From assembly GCF_047495875.1 (NCBI RefSeq), contig NC_092466.1, positions 11,280,561 to 11,344,560 of the forward strand: a DNA stretch of 64,000 bases, read 5' to 3'. The stretch's first letter is position 1. Each line of letters begins with the position of its first letter. Below the pieces are notes generated by a model. It saw only the letters and a list, made by a program, of their open reading frames with translations. It was not told the origin of the DNA and made no database searches. The DNA is from Pithys albifrons albifrons (Eukaryota > Chordata > Aves > Passeriformes > Thamnophilidae). Position numbers and translations under genes: made by a program. Shown here piece after piece: positions 60,401-64,000 of this stretch.

Positions 60401-63400
60401 TAAAATAATAAGCTAATTTTTTGAAAGTTTGAGGAGGGCCTGGGCAGCTTTACTGCATTACAGTGAGGGCCATCCATCTTTTTATCTACACTTGCAACAA
60501 ATGAGTCTAATTAAATTATTAAAAACAAAAGACAAAGTCCGCTTTACATCAGCTATAAATTTAATACAGTAACTTAAAAAAATCCTAAACCAGTAAGCTT
60601 GGGGTAAAAATATGCGTGGTAACAGGAACTGGAAAAATTATTCTTTGTGGGGTTTTTTTGTCTTTTATAGGAAGTCATAGAGTTAACCAAAGATCTCCTT
60701 TCAACACAACCTTCGGAAACTCTTGCAAGTTCTGACAGTTCTGCCTCTGCCCTGCCCAGCCACTCCTGGAAGGTTGGGGACAGGTGTATGGCCATATGGA
60801 GTGAGGATGGACAGTAAGTGTAGAAAACTTCTCTAACAGTTACATGAAATAGTTCAATGGTAAGAGAATTTCATTCAGTTCGAACTGACCCTATGGTGAC
60901 TAAAAGCAAAAAGATATAAATGTGATATTAGGTATTTTTGTACTGTCTTCATTAAAGGTCAGTATTTTAGACAGATAGTAAAGAGGTGTGGGGTTATTTT
61001 CTGAAAATGCCCTATTTGTCACTAACCTTATAAAAGTAGGGTAGCTTTGGTAAATTACCATTTGCTAATGCAATAAATGACAAATTTATTGAATTAAGCT
61101 GTCAGGGCTGTCTTTTGTAAACATTTTGAGATATATAGTTCATAATTCATCATTGCATCTATATATATGTCACTGATAGCTATGAAGAAAAATGCTCTAT
61201 CTCAGTTTGGACCTCTAACTGGAAATGAATTTTTAATTGGAAATGCTGCATTTGGCTGTAAAATAACAAGCTGTGTAATGTAGATGTAGCATTAATCAAC
61301 CTTTTGGATTTGGACTTCATTGTATTAGCCCAGAAACCCAAGCAGACCATTTTGACTCCATAATATTTGAAATAAGCATTCTGAAATCACTTTTCATACT
61401 GCAAAATGTGTAACTGTTGGAGCTTTTATAAAATAACTATTTATGTGGGACACAAACCCCAATTGTTACCACTTAGAGAGAAGCTCCTCTGTTCAGTCAG
61501 TTGGTTCTGTTAACAATGTAGCAACCACAAAGATTTCCTATAACCATTGAAGTCTTGGATAGAAAAAAAACTAACCTAAAAGTGAACAGTTCTTCTGTCA
61601 CAGGTTATTAATGAGTAAAATGGTTTTGGGTTAGAACTTAAAAATTGAATCTCCTGGTCTTGGGTCACCACTGGGTTATTCTTCTTGCTCTGATCACTGG
61701 GTTAGAGAATGAGAGGTTGGGGAAGAATGTGCCAACATCCACTGAAGTGGACTTATTAAACTTAATTGTATTGCTTTTCAAAAAAATTCTTCTGTTGCAA
61801 CATTTCCTAAGTGGGCAGTGCTTCATGAGTAGCTGGCCAGACCTCAGGGTTTTTCATGTCTTTTCACCTGGCTCAATTCAAGACATTGTCACACTGAAAA
61901 GGCACAAGAAATTACTTTAGTGGATGTTAATTGGATTAATGTCTATGATACATTTCACTTTATTCCTCAGTTTTCTCTGAGGTCAGTTTGACCAAAATGT
62001 TTTATACACAAATATGAAATGGACTGATTTCTGTGAAATTTCAAAATTGCTGTTTTAAATCAATAAGAAAACTTTTGGGTTTTGAAGTATTGAAGAGGGA
62101 ATGTTTTGAAATCTTCAGGTTTTTTAATTCTTTTTCATATGGAGAAAAATGGAACCAAAGTTTTCCACTTCTAAAATTCCTCAGTGGATTCCATGAAAAC
62201 TGTGAATGCAGTATTTTGGTTTTGGTTTTTTGTTTGTTTGTTTTCCTATCCCATGACCTGCCAGAACTAAAACCAAGTCAGGATATCTGACTAGATTGGC
62301 CCCAGCATTAATCATTGGTCTTCATAACTGAGGCCATCAAAGCTCAAGGTCAAATACAGAAGATTCCAGTCTTTGTACTTGTGTCCCTTTGACCTCTCGG
62401 CCTGATCTGTGTTTTGTCTCTCACAATCAAGGCTGGTATGGCAAGTTTTTCAGTTAGTGGCATTAGGTGGCTGACAGTGTAGGTGTTGACGGGTTGAGTA
62501 TTAAAGCTTTACTCACATGCTTACAGCCATGATATCTTTGCAGGTGTTACGAAGCTGAGATTGAAGAAATAGATGAGGAGAACGGAACAGCTGCAGTCAC
62601 ATTTGCTGGGTACGGCAATGCCGAAGTTACTCCTCTCTTCAACCTCAAGCCTGTGGAAGAGGGAAGAAAAGCAAAAGAGGACAGTGGCAACAAACCCATG
62701 TCTAAGTAAGTAGCAGAAGTCTGAATGCTCCTTTGTTGGTAATTTTTCGTTGGTGTGGGAAGTTTTTTGTTTGTTTTTGGTTTGGTTTGGGGCTTTTTTG
62801 TTTGGTTCTTTTTGTTTGTTTTGGTGGGGATGTTTTTTGTTGTTGGTTTTAGCTGTTTTTGGTGGTTTTGTTTTCCCCCTCAGATATAAAAATTCATTAA
62901 TGAAATAGAAGGTGTTTGGTCTTTTTAATCTCTTGAATATCTTTTGCTTGAAAAAGGAGCTTAAATCAATCTGGAATATAAGGTTTGTTAGGTTAATGTG
63001 GCTGGTATTGGGTGTTATCTTGCCTTTGTTTGTACTCAGATTATGATGTCTCAAGATACCAGGTATGTAAGTTGTAGATTTAAAAAAAGTGGTATTTTTT
63101 AATTGAAAGCAGGGAATTTCAGCCCAGGTGTAGTCCAGGCTGTTGCCAGAGCTGTGGTTTGGCCAACAAACAAGCTTAGCAGTAGGAAGGACTTCTGCCC
63201 CATCCCTGTGTTAGGGTGGCTGCGTTCTCACCCATCCCTGGGGGGATTACTTGGTATTCTGCTGTGTCTGACACAGACAGGTAATTTTAAGGGCTGAAAA
63301 CATTTAAATTTTTTTTTCATTGGAGAAAAGGATGGTACAATTTCAGAGTTTGTTATAGCCAATAATCCCTTTCCTAAATGGTTGTTCTGAGGGGCACTGC

Positions 63401-64000
63401 ATTGTGGCATAGATTGACTCCTTCAGCTTCCTCATCCTCACTGAAGTAACTTAATCTTTGTCCTTTTCCTTCCTTCTCTGTCCAATTCTCGGTAGCATGA
63501 GAGTCCTGCAGATCTCTAGAAAATCTTGAGCTTTTCACTCCAATGGGCTATTTAAATTTTCCAAACCTGAAATATGTCTGAAGTGAAGGAGTGCTTATAG
63601 GTCCTTTTTCAGTTTCAGAAATGAATTGTACCCAGTCTTGTGGGTTGCTCTGTTTGGCATGGGCTTATCAGGTGGTTGTGGTGGTTGTTCTTATGCCAAA
63701 GTAATGCCTGTGCATGGGAAGATTTGGTTTGGGGTTTTGTTTTTTTTCCTTCTAGAAGTGGAGAATATTTACCACCTTTGTTTTATGTAATTTACTTCTG
63801 GAAAACTACTGCGTATGTCTCTTTTATAGGGGTTTTAGTTTGTTACAAGAAAAGGAACAAAGTTAAAATGTGAGTGCCTTTTTTTTTTTTATTTTTTCCA
63901 GGAAAGAAATGATAGCTCAGCAACGAGAGTACAAAAAGAAGAAAGCTTTGAAAAAAGCTCAGAGAATTAAAGAACTTGAACAGGAACGGGAGGACCAGAA
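57309..64000 (+). CDS. SMNDC1: SMNDC1 (SPF30), survival motor neuron domain-containing protein 1, 3'-truncated by window
   Basis: Coding exons are 57,309-57,428, 60,671-60,813, 62,544-62,705 and 63,902-64,000. They join in frame at codons 40/41, 88 and 142 through GT-AG introns and give residues 1-174 plus two bases of codon 175. The human protein is 238 residues, so roughly a quarter is outside the window. The N-terminus (MSEDLAKQLASYKAQL) is that of vertebrate SMNDC1. Residues about 72-132 form the Tudor domain. The aromatic cage known for SPF30 is visible as Trp83, Tyr90, Phe108 and Tyr111, with Asn113. A lysine-rich, probably helical segment starts near residue 142. The family acts in the nucleus: the Tudor domain binds symmetrically dimethylated arginine on Sm proteins, and SPF30 is needed for U4/U6.U5 tri-snRNP recruitment to the prespliceosome. 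Compared with the remembered human sequence, residues 62-72 differ most and position 120 is Phe, not Leu. The start is the first ATG, directly after an acceptor. It is an intron-bearing gene, not a retrocopy. Confidence 0.97.
57429..60670 (+). other. SMNDC1: SMNDC1 intron 2
   Basis: GT-AG intron of 3,242 bp, AT-rich. Short open frames inside it are random. I see no snoRNA with convincing C/D or H/ACA boxes and no clear mobile element. Confidence 0.85.
60671..60813 (+). other. SMNDC1: SMNDC1 exon 3 (residues 41-88)
   Basis: Acceptor TCTTTTATAG, donor ACA|GTAAGT. It is 143 bp and ends two bases into codon 88. It encodes the Ser-rich linker and the start of the Tudor domain, including Trp83. 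Confidence 0.95.
60814..62543 (+). other. SMNDC1: SMNDC1 intron 3
   Basis: GT-AG intron of 1,730 bp, AT-rich. A short TTTGG/TTTG-rich stretch lies near 62,217-62,245. Nothing else recognised. Confidence 0.85.
62544..62705 (+). other. SMNDC1: SMNDC1 exon 4 (residues 88-142)
   Basis: Acceptor TATCTTTGCAG, donor TCTAA|GTAAGT. It is 162 bp. It encodes most of the Tudor domain, including cage residues Tyr90, Phe108 and Tyr111 in the FAGYGN segment. Confidence 0.95.
62706..63901 (+). other. SMNDC1: SMNDC1 intron 4
   Basis: GT-AG intron of 1,196 bp. It holds a T/G-rich low-complexity tract (62,757-62,880) and a long polypyrimidine tract directly before the acceptor at 63,901. Confidence 0.85.
62757..62880 (+). 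repeat. T/G-rich low-complexity tract in SMNDC1 intron 4
   Basis: Runs of T with interspersed GG and GGGG (TTTGG-like), not strictly periodic. The minus-strand frame through it gives a Lys/Asn/Pro-rich open frame (62,521-63,054) that is compositional only. Confidence 0.8.
63902..64000 (+). other. SMNDC1: SMNDC1 exon 5 (residues 142-174, runs off the window)
   Basis: Acceptor TTTTTTCCAG. The 99 bp in the window continue the frame and encode the basic, Lys/Glu/Gln-rich segment that follows the Tudor domain. Confidence 0.93.

Noticed and set aside
57429..60670. Possible intronic snoRNA in SMNDC1 intron 2
   Set aside because: TGATGA-like strings occur (for example near 57,810), but no paired D box or terminal stem was found.
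62521..63054. 177-codon minus-strand open frame in intron 4 and exon 4
   Set aside because: Low-complexity Lys/Asn/Pro translation of the T/G-rich tract and antisense of a real exon.
57309..64000. SMNDC1 as a processed pseudogene
   Set aside because: Four introns with GT-AG borders and an intact frame with all Tudor cage residues show a genuine gene.

Overview
The window is vertebrate nuclear DNA and most likely comes from a bird, probably a passerine. Three things support this. It holds a spliced gene with typical GT-AG introns whose protein is clearly SMNDC1 (SPF30). It has CR1 LINE 3' ends of avian type. It also has a solo LTR, with a 5-bp target-site duplication, that resembles the ERVL-type LTRs common in songbirds. 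The species call is inference.

Layout. (1) Positions 1 to about 37,280 are one uninterrupted tandem array of about 103 copies of a 360-bp unit, all in one orientation. Each unit has a 96-bp block of 16 in-register telomere-like hexamers (CCCTAA and fixed variants) and a 264-bp non-telomeric block. The C-rich telomeric strand is the + strand, as expected at the left end of a chromosome with the telomere to the left. The array is a mosaic of larger duplications (offsets near 1,440, 1,799, 2,879, 3,237, 14,034 and 17,627 bp) and decays at its gene-proximal end (about 34,140 to 37,280). No pure terminal telomere is present. (2) 37,318 to 37,517 is a degenerate 10-bp tandem repeat of 20 copies touching the array boundary. 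(3) About 37,520 to 55,960 is AT-rich intergenic DNA with no gene I can support. It contains the solo LTR (38,516 to 39,146), a small 26-bp duplication, a strand-asymmetric pyrimidine-rich tract and simple-sequence stretches. (4) 55,962 to 56,342 holds two oppositely oriented CR1 fragments directly beside a CpG island. (5) About 56,340 to 57,260 is the CpG-island promoter of SMNDC1, with a CCCGAT-like hexamer array, an E-box, a TCTCGCGAG motif and four 32-bp GC-rich repeats. (6) 57,309 to 64,000 is SMNDC1 on the + strand, with coding exons at 57,309-57,428, 60,671-60,813, 62,544-62,705 and 63,902 onward. It is cut by the window end after codon 174.

The only protein-coding gene supported is SMNDC1, a spliceosome assembly factor. 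The many long open frames in the array and the CpG island come from repeat periodicity and GC content. The most notable element is the telomere-embedded 360-bp satellite. Its minus-strand frames would encode Val-Arg and Gly-Leu dipeptide tracts if a TERRA-like transcript were made.
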